Below the pieces are notes generated by a model, which saw nothing but the letters and a program-made list of their open reading frames with translations, made no database searches and was not told the origin of the DNA. Position numbers and translations under genes: made by a program. This document shows, piece after piece, positions 1-8,800 of a stretch of 64,000 nt of DNA (the first letter of the stretch is position 1; every line of letters starts with the position of its first letter). The stretch covers positions 1-64,000 of the forward strand of contig NZ_QDKQ01000028.1 in assembly GCF_003116815.1 (NCBI RefSeq), written 5' to 3'. This DNA comes from Caulobacter endophyticus. Its GTDB lineage: Bacteria; Pseudomonadota; Alphaproteobacteria; Caulobacterales; Caulobacteraceae.

Positions 1-314
1 GCCTCGCGCCGGGCGTGGGCCTTGGCCCGGGCGGCCGCCTGCGCGCCCGCGTGGGTCGCCTTGGCCGCCAGGAAGCCGCGCGCCAGGGCCGAGACCAGGG
101 CCAGCGCCAGGAAGGGCAGGGCCTCGGCCAGGCTCCGGGTCAGGGCGTCGACGCCGAAGGCCAGGCCTGCGGCGAAGCCCGCCGCCCCGACCACGTCGGC
201 CAGCCGCCAGGCGGCAGCGGCGCGGCCGAACGCGGAGGTCATTTTATACAAGCTTCGCAGCCACGGGCGCGCGAGCGTGAGGATATCGGTCTCGACGGGG
301 GTGCGAGCGGTCAT
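1..314 (-). CDS. cydD: CydD, thiol exporter ABC subunit (5' part)
   Basis: N-terminal 104 residues of an ABC transporter membrane domain; the rest lies beyond the left edge. CydDC exports cysteine and glutathione to the periplasm and is needed to assemble cytochrome bd. The visible part is a short basic leader followed by two hydrophobic stretches (about residues 35-60 and 65-85) rich in Ala, Leu and Gly, as at the start of CydD. I chose the ATG at 312-314; a second in-frame ATG at 240-242 is possible. It is divergent from cydA with an FNR/FixK box between them. The name rests largely on this context, because the ATPase domain is not in view. Confidence 0.72.
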   Translation of the reverse strand, partial: MTARTPVETDILTLARPWLRSLYKMTSAFGRAAAAWRLADVVGAAGFAAGLAFGVDALTRSLAEALPFLALALVSALARGFLAAKATHAGAQAAARAKAHARRE

Positions 315-347
315 GAGCAGGGTCTAGCGCTCCATGCGGGCAAGGCC

Positions 348-361
348 TTGATCGGGATCAA
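348..361. promoter_or_regulatory. FNR/FixK box between cydD and cydA
   Basis: TTGATCGGGATCAA is a perfect match to the FNR/FixK consensus TTGAT-N4-ATCAA. It lies 34 bases upstream of the cydD start and 78 upstream of cydA, so one site could serve both directions. Low-oxygen induction of a bd oxidase by FixK is expected in Caulobacter; that is inference from the family. Confidence 0.85.
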
Positions 362-438
362 AGACCTCTTTCGGAAACACGCCTAAGGCGAGATGCTCGT
401 CCGGCGCGACCGATCGCCGTTCGACCCCGGAGCTACGC

Positions 439-2019
439 ATGGATCCCGCCGTCGTCGATTTATCTCGCCTGCAGTTCGCCCTCACGGCCCTGTATCACTT
501 CCTCTTCGTGCCCCTGACGCTGGGGCTGTCCTTCATGTTGTTCATCATGGAGGCGGTCTACGTCATGACCAAGCGCCCGATCTGGCGCACCGTCACCAAG
601 TTCTGGGGCGCGCTGTTCGGCATCAACTTCGTCCTGGGCGTGGCCACCGGTCTCACCATGGAATTCCAGTTCGGCATGAACTGGTCGTACTACTCGCACT
701 ATGTGGGCGACATCTTCGGCGCCCCCCTGGCCATCGAGGGCCTGATGGCCTTCTTCCTCGAAGCCACCTTCGTGGGCCTGATGTTCTTCGGCTGGGACAA
801 GCTGAAGCCGGTGACCCACCTGCTGGTCACTTTCCTCGTCGCCCTGGGCACGAACCTGTCGGCCCTCTGGATCCTGATCGCCAACGGCTGGATGCAGAAC
901 CCGGTGGGCGCGGCCTTCAACCCCGACACGATGCGGATGGAGGTGACCGACTTCAAGGCGGTGATCTTCAACCCGGTCGCCCAGGCCAAGTTCGTCCACA
1001 CCGTCAGCGCCGGCTACACCATCGCCGCCGTCTTCGTGCTCGGCGTCTCGGCCTACTACCTGCTCAAGGGCAAGTGGGTGGGCGTGGCCAGGCGCTCGAT
1101 GACCGTTGCCGCCGCCTTCGGCCTGGCTTCGGCCCTGTCGGTCGTCGTCCTGGGCGACGAGAGCGGTTACGCCCTCACCGACAACCAGAAGATGAAGCTG
1201 GCCGCCCTGGAAGCCATGTGGGAGACCGAGCCCGCCCCGGCCGGCCTGACCGCCATCGGCATCCCGAGCCTTGCCGATCGCAAGACCCACGCCGAGGTGA
1301 AGATCCCCTATGTGCTGGGCCTGATCGCCACCCGCAGCGTCGACAGGCCGGTCGAGGGCATCTTCGAGCTGGTGGCCTCGGCCGAGGACCGTATCGAGCG
1401 CGGCGTCGTCGCCTACGATGCGCTGGAAAAGCTGAAGGCCAATCCGCAGGACCTGACCGCGCGCAGCGTGTTCGAGCTGAACCGCCGCGACCTGGGCTAC
1501 GCCCTGCTGCTCAAGCGACACGTGGAGGACCCGCGCACGGCCTCCAAGGAGCTGATCGCCAAGACCGCCTGGGACACCGTGCCCAACGTGCCGGTGATGT
1601 TCTGGGCCTTCCGCATCATGGCCGGCACGGGCCTCCTGATGATCGCCCTCTTCGCCACCGCCTTCGTGCTGGTCACCCTGCGCAAGCATCACACCAGATG
1701 GTTTCTGCGCCTGGCGGTGCTGGCCATCCCGCTGCCCTGGATCGCCACCGAACTGGGCTGGGTGCTGGCCGAGGTCGGGCGTCAGCCCTGGGCCGTCGAA
1801 GGGGTTCTGCCCACCTTCCTGGCCCCGTCCAGCCTGAGCGTCGCCCAACTGATCGCCAGCATCGTCGGTTTCACCCTGCTCTACGGCGCCCTGGCGGTGG
1901 TCGAGGTCGGGCTGATCCTGAAGACCATCAAGAAGGGTCCGTTCGCCGAACAGGACGCTTTCCCCACCGACACTGGCCCAGCAGCCTCCGGCGCGCCTGT
2001 CGCCGAAGCCGTCGCCTGA
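439..2019 (+). CDS. cydA: Cytochrome bd ubiquinol oxidase subunit I
   Basis: 526 residues. CydA oxidises ubiquinol and binds hemes b558, b595 and d in the inner membrane; with CydB and CydX it reduces oxygen to water with high affinity. The conserved His of ALYHFLF near residue 19 (b595), the His of FVHTVSAGY (b558) and the Met of VPVMFWAFRIM are all visible, as is GRQPW near the C-terminus. Many hydrophobic helices span the protein. GGAG precedes the ATG by seven bases. The next gene, cydB, begins 13 bases after the stop, so the two are one operon. Length is normal. Confidence 0.98.
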   Translation: MDPAVVDLSRLQFALTALYHFLFVPLTLGLSFMLFIMEAVYVMTKRPIWRTVTKFWGALFGINFVLGVATGLTMEFQFGMNWSYYSHYVGDIFGAPLAIEGLMAFFLEATFVGLMFFGWDKLKPVTHLLVTFLVALGTNLSALWILIANGWMQNPVGAAFNPDTMRMEVTDFKAVIFNPVAQAKFVHTVSAGYTIAAVFVLGVSAYYLLKGKWVGVARRSMTVAAAFGLASALSVVVLGDESGYALTDNQKMKLAALEAMWETEPAPAGLTAIGIPSLADRKTHAEVKIPYVLGLIATRSVDRPVEGIFELVASAEDRIERGVVAYDALEKLKANPQDLTARSVFELNRRDLGYALLLKRHVEDPRTASKELIAKTAWDTVPNVPVMFWAFRIMAGTGLLMIALFATAFVLVTLRKHHTRWFLRLAVLAIPLPWIATELGWVLAEVGRQPWAVEGVLPTFLAPSSLSVAQLIASIVGFTLLYGALAVVEVGLILKTIKKGPFAEQDAFPTDTGPAASGAPVAEAVA

Positions 2020-2032
2020 AGGAGACCAGATC

Positions 2033-3175
2033 ATGGAACTCCCCCTCGACTACCCGACTCTCCGCCTGATCTGGTGGGGCCTCCTGGGCGTGCTGCTGAT
2101 CGGCTTCGCCCTGACCGACGGGTTCGACATGGGCGTCGGCGCCCTCTTGCCCTTCATTGGCCGTAACGACGACGAGCGGCGCACGGTGATCAACACCATC
2201 GGCGCCACCTGGGAAGGCAACCAGGTGTGGTTCATCACCGGCGGCGCGGCGATCTTCGCCGCCTGGCCGATGGTCTACGGCGCCAGCTTCTCCGGCTTCT
2301 ACCTCGCCATGTTCCTGGTGTTGTCGGCGATGATCATGAGGCCCGTCGCCTTCAAGTACCGGTCCAAGCGGCCGGACGCCAAGTGGCGCTCGTTCTGGGA
2401 CTGGTCGCTGTTCGTCGGCAGCTTCGTGCCGGCGCTGGTGTTCGGCGTCGCCGTCGGCAACGTCCTGCAGGGCGTGCCGGTGCGCCTGGATAGCGACCTG
2501 CGCAGCACCTACCACGGCTCGTTCTTCGAGCTGTTCACGCCCTTCACCCTGGTCTGCGGCCTGCTGTCGACCGCGATGCTGGTGCTGCACGGTTCGGCCT
2601 GGCTGGCGGTGAAGGCCGAGAAGGGCCCGATCGTCGATCGCGCCCGCAAGTTCGGCCTGATCGCCGGCGTCGCCAGCATCGTGCTGTTCGCCCTGGGCGG
2701 CCTTCTGGCCATGCGCCTGGGCTTCCGGGTCGAGGGCGTGGTCGATCCGGCCGGTCCGTCCAACCCGCTGCGAGCGACCGTCGTGGCCGCGCCCGGCGCC
2801 TGGTTCGACAACTTCGGCCGCTATCCGTGGATGACCATCGCCCCGGTCCTGGGCTTCGTCGGCGCGGCGTTCGCGACCTTCGGCCTGTGGAAGCGGCAGG
2901 AGGGCCTGGCCTTCGGCGGCTCCTCGGCCTCGGCGGCGGGCGTCATCGCCACCAGCGGCCTGTCGATGTTCCCGTTCATCCTGCCCAGCACGGTCGACGC
3001 CCATTCCAGCTTCCTGGTGTGGAACGCCTCGTCCAGCCACACGACCCTGTTCATCATGCTGGTCGTGGTGGTGGTGCTGATGCCGGTGGTGCTGGCCTAC
3101 ACGGCCTTCGTCTACCGCGTGCTCTGGGGCCGCACGAGCAGCGCCGCCCTGAAGTCCGACCCGGCCCTGTACTGA
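2033..3175 (+). CDS. cydB: Cytochrome bd ubiquinol oxidase subunit II
   Basis: 380 residues, the usual CydB length. It is the heme-free partner of CydA and stabilises the oxidase in the inner membrane. Diagnostic segments are FALTDGFDMGVGALLPF near residue 25, TWEGNQVWFITGG near 65 and a hydrophobic C-terminal helix. AAGGAG precedes the start, 13 bases after cydA. cydX follows after 20 bases, so the operon reads cydABX. Confidence 0.98.
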   Translation: MELPLDYPTLRLIWWGLLGVLLIGFALTDGFDMGVGALLPFIGRNDDERRTVINTIGATWEGNQVWFITGGAAIFAAWPMVYGASFSGFYLAMFLVLSAMIMRPVAFKYRSKRPDAKWRSFWDWSLFVGSFVPALVFGVAVGNVLQGVPVRLDSDLRSTYHGSFFELFTPFTLVCGLLSTAMLVLHGSAWLAVKAEKGPIVDRARKFGLIAGVASIVLFALGGLLAMRLGFRVEGVVDPAGPSNPLRATVVAAPGAWFDNFGRYPWMTIAPVLGFVGAAFATFGLWKRQEGLAFGGSSASAAGVIATSGLSMFPFILPSTVDAHSSFLVWNASSSHTTLFIMLVVVVVLMPVVLAYTAFVYRVLWGRTSSAALKSDPALY

Positions 3176-3195
3176 GAGAAAGAGGAGCCTAGATC

Positions 3196-3315
3196 ATGTG
3201 GTACTTCACCTGGGTTCTCGGCCTTGGCCTGGCCCTCGCCTTCGGCGTCCTCAACGGCGTCTGGTACGAGTTCAACCTCACCGACGAGGGCGATACGGGC
3301 GCCTCGCAGCCCTGA
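3196..3315 (+). CDS. cydX: Cytochrome bd small subunit CydX
   Basis: 39-residue protein, too short for routine gene calling. It starts MWYFTWVLGLGLALAFGVLN, matching the MWYFxWxLG...FGV pattern of CydX, has one transmembrane helix (residues 4-22) and an acidic hydrophilic tail. CydX stabilises the hemes of the bd oxidase. AGGAG at 3183-3187 is a good ribosome binding site. It sits directly behind cydB and before a terminator, which supports the call. Confidence 0.93.
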   Translation: MWYFTWVLGLGLALAFGVLNGVWYEFNLTDEGDTGASQP

Positions 3316-3335
3316 TCCGCCGAGCCTGATCATCC

Positions 3336-3368
3336 AAGCCGCCGTCCCGGTCCCGAGACGGCGGTTTT
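3336..3368 (+). terminator. Terminator of cydABX
   Basis: CCGCCGTC (3339-3346) pairs with GACGGCGG (3357-3364), extended by A-T pairs, and is followed by TTTT. It begins 21 bases after the cydX stop. Confidence 0.85.
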
Positions 3369-3427
3369 GCCTTGCGTGGTTGCGGCTGTCGCAAACCGCA
3401 GCGCCAGATCGTCCTCCAGGAGGACTC

Positions 3428-3796
3428 ATGGTGAACAGGCGCAAGCTCATGCTCAGCCACGGCGGCGTGAAGCTCTATCACAGCTGGAAAGGCGCCCGGG
3501 CGCTGACCTGGTGGTACGCCCTGGAGCCGGGTCACGAGGCCGAGGGCGGCGGCCGCGATTTCGATATCCGCAACCTGCCCGAGGCGTTCCTGAGCGGCCT
3601 CGACCTCGACATGGCCCGCACCACGGACGCCGCCGAGACCCTCAAGGCCTACGACCGCATGCTGGAGGCCCATCGCGAGGCCCTGCGCCGCGCCATCGGC
3701 GCCGGCCACGACTTCGAGGCCAGCGTGGCGCGGGACCACCGAAAGGGCGGGGGTGGCGTTCTGGGGTGGCTGCGGCGGGCGCTCGCGGCGAGGTGA
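3428..3796 (+). CDS. Conserved hypothetical protein
   Basis: 122 residues with no family I recognise. It is soluble: a basic N-terminus, a Trp-rich stretch (residues 20-31, GARALTWWYALE), then a mostly helical charged C-terminal half ending in a basic amphipathic tail. I placed the start at the ATG at 3428 because AGGAGGA sits 5-11 bases upstream. The gene lies alone between the cyd terminator and the convergent GH5 gene. Confidence 0.65.
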   Translation: MVNRRKLMLSHGGVKLYHSWKGARALTWWYALEPGHEAEGGGRDFDIRNLPEAFLSGLDLDMARTTDAAETLKAYDRMLEAHREALRRAIGAGHDFEASVARDHRKGGGGVLGWLRRALAAR

Positions 3797-3804
3797 AGGC
3801 GTCG

Positions 3805-5136
3805 CTAGATCGCCTTCACCGCCTTGGCGTGGTCGCGGATGATCGCCAGGGTCGAGGCGTCGGCGTCGAAGATCCCGAACAGGCCCTGTTCCTCCTGCGG
3901 GGGATCGCCGACATAGGAACGGTCGCCCTTCTTGAACCAGGCGTCGGCGTGCTGGGCGCGGCCCTCGCCGTTCCAGGCCCAGAAGTTGACGCCGGCCGTC
4001 GGGCCGCCGGCCTTCATGTCGGCCTCCACCTCGTCGAACACCATCCTGTAGAAGCGGTCGCGGAAGGTGGTCGGCGAGCCGGGCGCGAAGGCGCGGCCGT
4101 CGCGGATCAGGCCGAACTCCTCGATGGTCAGCGGCTTGCCCATCGACCTGGCCAGGGCGATGTGGCGGCGGATGTAGTCACGTGAGCGGGCCGCGCCGGC
4201 CTCGTAGGTCGAGGGCTGGTCGGTCATCGAGATCCAGCTCCAGTTGTTGGGCCAGACGTGCAGGGTCAGGTAGTCGATGGCGGGCGTCTTGTGGCTCTCG
4301 ACCACGCAGGCCTCGCTGCCCAGGCAGCCCATGTCGCCCTCGCTGCCGCTGGACACCAGGTGGTTGGCGTCGATCGACTTGATGAAGCGGGCCGTGCCGT
4401 CGATCCAGGCGTCGTAGGCGGGGCGGTTGACCTTGCCGAATTCCTCGCTGCCGGCGGGGCGCGGCTCGTTGGCCAGCTGCCAGGCCATGATCGTGGGATC
4501 GTCGCGATAGGGCTTGCCGGTGACGGTGCTGGTGCGACCGACCAGGGTCTTCACATAGTGGCGGAAAAGGGCGTTGGCCTTCTCGTCGGCGTAGAAGCGG
4601 GCCGAGTAGTCGGCGAACTGCGGCCAGGGGCGGGCGGGGTCGCCCTGCTGGAACCAGGTCCCGTTGCCGGTCCAGTTCAGATAGGCCGGCATGCCGCCCG
4701 ACCAGTCCCAGAAGTTGTTGACGTAGATCACCGCCTTCATGCCGCGCTTGGCCATCTCGGCCAGCAGCACGTCCAGGCCCGTCAGCAGGGTCTGGTCGTA
4801 GTCCTCGCCCGGGCCGCGGAAGGTGGGGTCCATGGCCACCTTGGCCGGCGAGCGCTCGCCCGCGCCCAGGACCCGCAGGTTGGTCACGCCCAGCGACTTC
4901 AGCTTGTCGAGCTCGCGGGCGAGGCGCGCATGGTCGCCGAACGCGGCGGGAGCCCCCAGCCACGCGCCGTACCACAGGTTGGCGCCGACGAAGCGATAGG
5001 GCTTGCCGTCCAGGCTGAGGCGGCCGTTCTCGACCTTGACGAAGCCGGGGCGGCCCGCCGCCAGCGTCGGCAGGGCGGCCGAGCCCGCCGTCAGGCCGGC
5101 CGCGCCGGCGGCCAGGATCGCGCGTCGCGAAAGCAT
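3805..5136 (-). CDS. Secreted GH5-family glycosidase (mannanase/cellulase type)
   Basis: 443 residues. Retaining endo-glycosidase of the GH5 TIM-barrel fold; the layout resembles endo-beta-1,4-mannanases of subfamily 7, though substrate cannot be proved from sequence. The acid/base is Glu224 in WQLANEP and the nucleophile is Glu340 in LTIEEFG. The N-terminus LSRRAIL followed by an Ala-rich hydrophobic run is a twin-arginine-like signal peptide, so the enzyme probably works in the periplasm or outside. It follows the toxin gene on the same strand after 98 bases and is probably transcribed on its own. Confidence 0.85.
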   Translation of the reverse strand: MLSRRAILAAGAAGLTAGSAALPTLAAGRPGFVKVENGRLSLDGKPYRFVGANLWYGAWLGAPAAFGDHARLARELDKLKSLGVTNLRVLGAGERSPAKVAMDPTFRGPGEDYDQTLLTGLDVLLAEMAKRGMKAVIYVNNFWDWSGGMPAYLNWTGNGTWFQQGDPARPWPQFADYSARFYADEKANALFRHYVKTLVGRTSTVTGKPYRDDPTIMAWQLANEPRPAGSEEFGKVNRPAYDAWIDGTARFIKSIDANHLVSSGSEGDMGCLGSEACVVESHKTPAIDYLTLHVWPNNWSWISMTDQPSTYEAGAARSRDYIRRHIALARSMGKPLTIEEFGLIRDGRAFAPGSPTTFRDRFYRMVFDEVEADMKAGGPTAGVNFWAWNGEGRAQHADAWFKKGDRSYVGDPPQEEQGLFGIFDADASTLAIIRDHAKAVKAI

Positions 5137-5199
5137 TCCCGGTGTCTCCCCACTTTTGATTTGCGGGGACGTTAGCGGAGCCGGGCGGGCGCGGTCCAG

Positions 5200-5228
5200 C
5201 GATTAAATAAATTTGATGAAGTTAATCG
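5200..5228. promoter_or_regulatory. AT-rich inverted repeat upstream of the GH5 gene
   Basis: CGATTAA (5200-5206) and TTAATCG (5222-5228) form a perfect 7-bp inverted repeat around an AT-rich 15-bp spacer, unusual in this GC-rich DNA. It lies between the toxin stop and the GH5 start. It may be part of the GH5 promoter or operator; function is unproven. Confidence 0.35.
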
Positions 5229-5234
5229 GCGAGC

Positions 5235-5519
5235 TCAGCGTTGCTCCAGCCCGTGCCAGACTCGGGCGACGAGCACTTGGCTTGCGGTAGTTTCGTAGCG
5301 CACGACGTACGAGCGCTCGCCGAACGGCACGATCAGCTCCCGAAGGCCCTCGCCGAGGTCTCGCCCCCTGTCCGACGCCGTAGCAAGGTTCTCGAAGACG
5401 CGCTCGAAGGTATCGACCAGGCGCGTCGCCGCCTTGGGGCTTCGTTCGAACAGCCAGTCATACAGCCGATAGAGGTCGAGTTCGGCCTCCGGCGTCAGAT
5501 CGACGAGGCGCGCTCTCAA
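5235..5519 (-). CDS. ParE/RelE-family toxin
   Basis: 94 residues, the normal length for this fold. ParE-type toxins block DNA gyrase and RelE-type toxins cleave mRNA on the ribosome; the sequence cannot separate them, but the pairing favours ParE. Visible family features are the helical N-terminus (LTPEAELDLYRLYDWL), the ELIVPFGERSYVVRY beta strands and the C-terminal VARVWHGLEQR. The protein has no internal Met, and its only sensible start is TTG at 5517-5519, six bases after the antitoxin stop. A weak start would keep toxin below antitoxin. Confidence 0.85.
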   Translation of the reverse strand: MRARLVDLTPEAELDLYRLYDWLFERSPKAATRLVDTFERVFENLATASDRGRDLGEGLRELIVPFGERSYVVRYETTASQVLVARVWHGLEQR

Positions 5520-5525
5520 GGCCGC

Positions 5526-5777
5526 TCAGCGGTGACGGGCGCGTAGGCGATCGCGCACCTGGGACCATGGGATTGTACCGCCGGAAGCCTTGGCCTTGGC
5601 GAGGATGGCGCGGTCGATAGCGGGGTCGGGATCGATCGTCTTGGGCGGCAAGTCTTCCAGGCCGGCCTCGATCAGCGATATCGCGTAGTCGGCGGCCGAT
5701 AGGCCGAGCATGTCCGCCACCGCCTGGAGCCGGGCGGCTTGTTCTTCGTCGATGTGAATGTCGAAGCCGTCGGCCAT
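5526..5777 (-). CDS. Antitoxin of the ParDE-like pair
   Basis: 83 residues, acidic N-terminal half with a likely ribbon-helix-helix or similar DNA-binding fold (residues 5-45) and a C-terminal toxin-binding tail containing IPWSQVRDRLRARHR. It is upstream of the toxin in the same operon, as is typical. The ATG at 5775-5777 lies inside a perfect 15-bp inverted repeat, which could act as operator or as an RNA hairpin limiting initiation. Exact antitoxin family is uncertain. Confidence 0.8.
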   Translation of the reverse strand: MADGFDIHIDEEQAARLQAVADMLGLSAADYAISLIEAGLEDLPPKTIDPDPAIDRAILAKAKASGGTIPWSQVRDRLRARHR

Positions 5778-5804
5778 GGGCGAAGGGTCTCGCCCATGGC
5801 CGAC
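5769..5804. repeat. Perfect 15-bp inverted repeat over the antitoxin start
   Basis: GTCGGCCATGGGCGA (5769-5783) is repeated in inverse at 5790-5804 with a 6-base spacer. It begins 18 bases after the putA stop and contains the antitoxin start codon. It may be an autoregulatory operator, the putA terminator hairpin (although no T-run follows), or both. Confidence 0.85.
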
Positions 5805-5821
5805 GACGTCAAGACGTCAGG

Positions 5822-8800
5822 TCAGAGGTTCAGCAGCGTCGGGTCGCCGCCCTGGGCGGTGATGTTGACGCTGAGGGCGCGCTCTACGGCGAAGCGCAGC
5901 AGGGCGTGGGGGCCGCCGGCCTTGGGGCCGGTGCCCGACAGGCCCTCGCCGCCGAACGGCTGCACGCCCACCACCGCGCCGGTCATGGTGCGGTTGACGT
6001 AGGCGTTGCCGGCCGGAACCAGGCGCACCACGTCGTCGGCGAAGGCCTGGATGCGCGAGTGCACGCCCAGGGTCAGGCCGTAGCGACGGGCCGCCAGGGC
6101 GCCGGCGACCTGCTCCAGGTCTTCGGGCTTGTAGCGAACCACGTGCAAGATCGGGCCGAACACCTCGCGCTCGAGGAAGTCGGCGGCCGGGATCTCGGCC
6201 AGCACCGGACCGAAGAACGTGCCGCCGGCCGGGGTCTCCAGGGCGTGCAGCACCTTGGCCTCGTGCTTGAGGCGGGCCAGGTGCTTTTCGAGCGCGTCCC
6301 TGGCGTCGGCGTCGATCACCGGGCCGACGTCGGTCGAGGCGTTGGCCGGGTCGGCGACGACCAGGGCGTCCATGGCGCCCTTCAGGCCCTCGATGATGTG
6401 GTCTGCGGTGTCGGTGGGCAGGAACAGCAGGCGTAGGGCCGAGCACCGCTGGCCGGCCGAACCGAAAGCCGAGACGATGACGTCGTCGATCACCTGCTCG
6501 CGCTGGGCGGTGGTGTCGACGAACATGCCGTTGAGGCCGCCGGTCTCGGCGATGAACGGCACGATCGGACCCTGGCGTTGCGCGAGGGTCTGGTTGATCC
6601 GCCAGGCGGTGTCGGTGCCGCCGGTGAAGGCGACGCCGTCCAGGCCCTCGTGGGCGGTCAGGGCCGCGCCGACAGTTTCGCCCCGGCCCGGCAGCAGGGC
6701 CAGCAGGCGGGGGTCCAGGCCCGCGGCGTGATAGAGCTTCACGGCCTCATAGGCGATGATCGGCGTCTGCTCGGCCGGCTTGGCGATCACGGCGTTGCCG
6801 GCCGCCAGGGCCGCGGCGATCTGGCCGGTGAAGATGGCCAGCGGGAAATTCCACGGGCTGATGCAGACGAAGACCCCGCGACCGGCCAGGCCAAGGGTGT
6901 TGGTCTCGCCGACCGGGCCCTTCAGCACCTCCGGCTCGCCGAACTGCTTTTCGGCCAGCACCGCGTAGTAGCGGCAGAAGTCGACCGCCTCGCGCACCTC
7001 GGCGATGCCGTCGGCCAGCGTCTTGCCGGCTTCGCGCGACAGGATGGCGATCAGGCGCTCGATATTGGCTTCCAGGGCGTCGCCCATGGCGCGCAGCACC
7101 TTGGCGCGGGCCGGACCGCCGGCCTGGTCCCAGGCGCCTTGCGCGGCGCGGGCCAGCTTGAAGGCCTTGTCGATCTGCGGCAGCTGGGCTTCCGACACCG
7201 CGCCGACCACGCGGCCGGCGTCGACCGGCGAGACCACCGGCAGCGGCGGGCCGCCGGCTTCCATCTTGCCGCCGACCAGCGGACCCGACTGCAGCGGAGC
7301 GGCGTCCAGCACCGTCACCGCCGCCGACAGGCGGAAGCGATCGGCGCGGGTCGACAGATCAAGGCCCGCGCTGTTGCGGCGGCCCTCGCCATAGACGTCG
7401 ATCGGGGTGGGGATCTTGGCGTGGCGGTCGGGGTGGGCCTCGACCACGTCGATCGGGTCGACGACCACCTTCTCGACCGGCACCCGCTCGTCGAGCAGGG
7501 CGTGGACGAAGCTGGTGTTGGCGCCGTTCTCCAGCAGGCGGCGCACCAGATAGGGCAGCAGGTCCTCGTGACCGCCGACGGGAGCGTAGGCGCGCAGGAC
7601 AACGCCGTCATAGAGATCGTCGGCGGCCTTATACAGCGCCTCGCCCATGCCGTGCAGGCGCTGGTGCTCGATCTTGACGCCGGCGTTCTTGGCCATGCGC
7701 ACCACGGCCGCCAGGGTGTGGGCGTTGTGGGTGGCGAACTGGGCGTAGAGGTGCGGCGCAGCCCCGATCAGGGCCTTGGCGTTGACCAAGTACGACAGGT
7801 CGGTGGCGGGCTTGGTCGTATAGACCGGATAGTCCGGGCGGCCGGCGACCTGGGCGCGCTTGATCTCGCTGTCCCAGTAGGCGCCCTTCACCAGGCGCAC
7901 CATCAGGCGGCGGCCGGTCTCTTTCGACAGGGCCTCCAGGCGGGCGATCACCTCGCCGCAGCGCTTCTGGTAGGCCTGCACGGCCAGGCCCAGGCCCTTC
8001 CACTCGCCCAGGGCCGGCTCGCGGCACAGCTTGTCGAGCAGCTTGAGCGACAGGGCCAGGCGGTCGGCCTCTTCGGCGTCGATGGTGAAGTTGATGTCGT
8101 GTTTGGCGGCGATCAGGGCCAGGCGCAGGGTGCGGGGATAGAGCTCCTCCCAGACGCGGTCCTCTTGCGTGGCCTCGTAGCGCGGGCACAGGGCCGACAG
8201 CTTCACCGACACGCCGTGGCCCGCCTCGGGGCCGGCCTTGTTCGACAGCTTGCCGACCGTCTCGATGGCGTCGGCATAGGACTTCTCGTAGCGGGCCGCG
8301 TCGGCGGCCGTGCGGGCGCCTTCGCCCAGCATGTCGAACGAGCACATGGTGTCTTCGTTCGCCGCACGCTTGATGGCCGCTTCGATGGTGCGGCCCAGGA
8401 CGAACTGCTCGCCCATGATGCGGATGGCCTGGCCGACGGCGGCGCGGATCACCGGCTCGCCGACGCGTCCCGCCAGCTTCTTGATGAACGCCGGCAAGTC
8501 CCGCCGCGCTTCGTCATCGGGCTCGACGATCTTGCCGGTCAGCATCAGGCCCCAGGTCGAGGCGTTGACGAACAGGCTGTCGGAGCCGCCCAGGTGCGAG
8601 GCCCAGTCGGCCGAGCCGATCTTTTCGGCGATCAGCTTGTCGCGGGTGTCGTCGTCGGGGGTGCGCAGCAGGGCCTCGGCCAGGCACATCAGGGCCAGGC
8701 CCTCGCGAGTGCCCAGGCTGAATTCCTGCAGGAAGCTTTCGACCACGCCCTGCTTGCGCACGCTGCGACGCGCACCACGGACCAGGGCCTCGGCTTCGGC

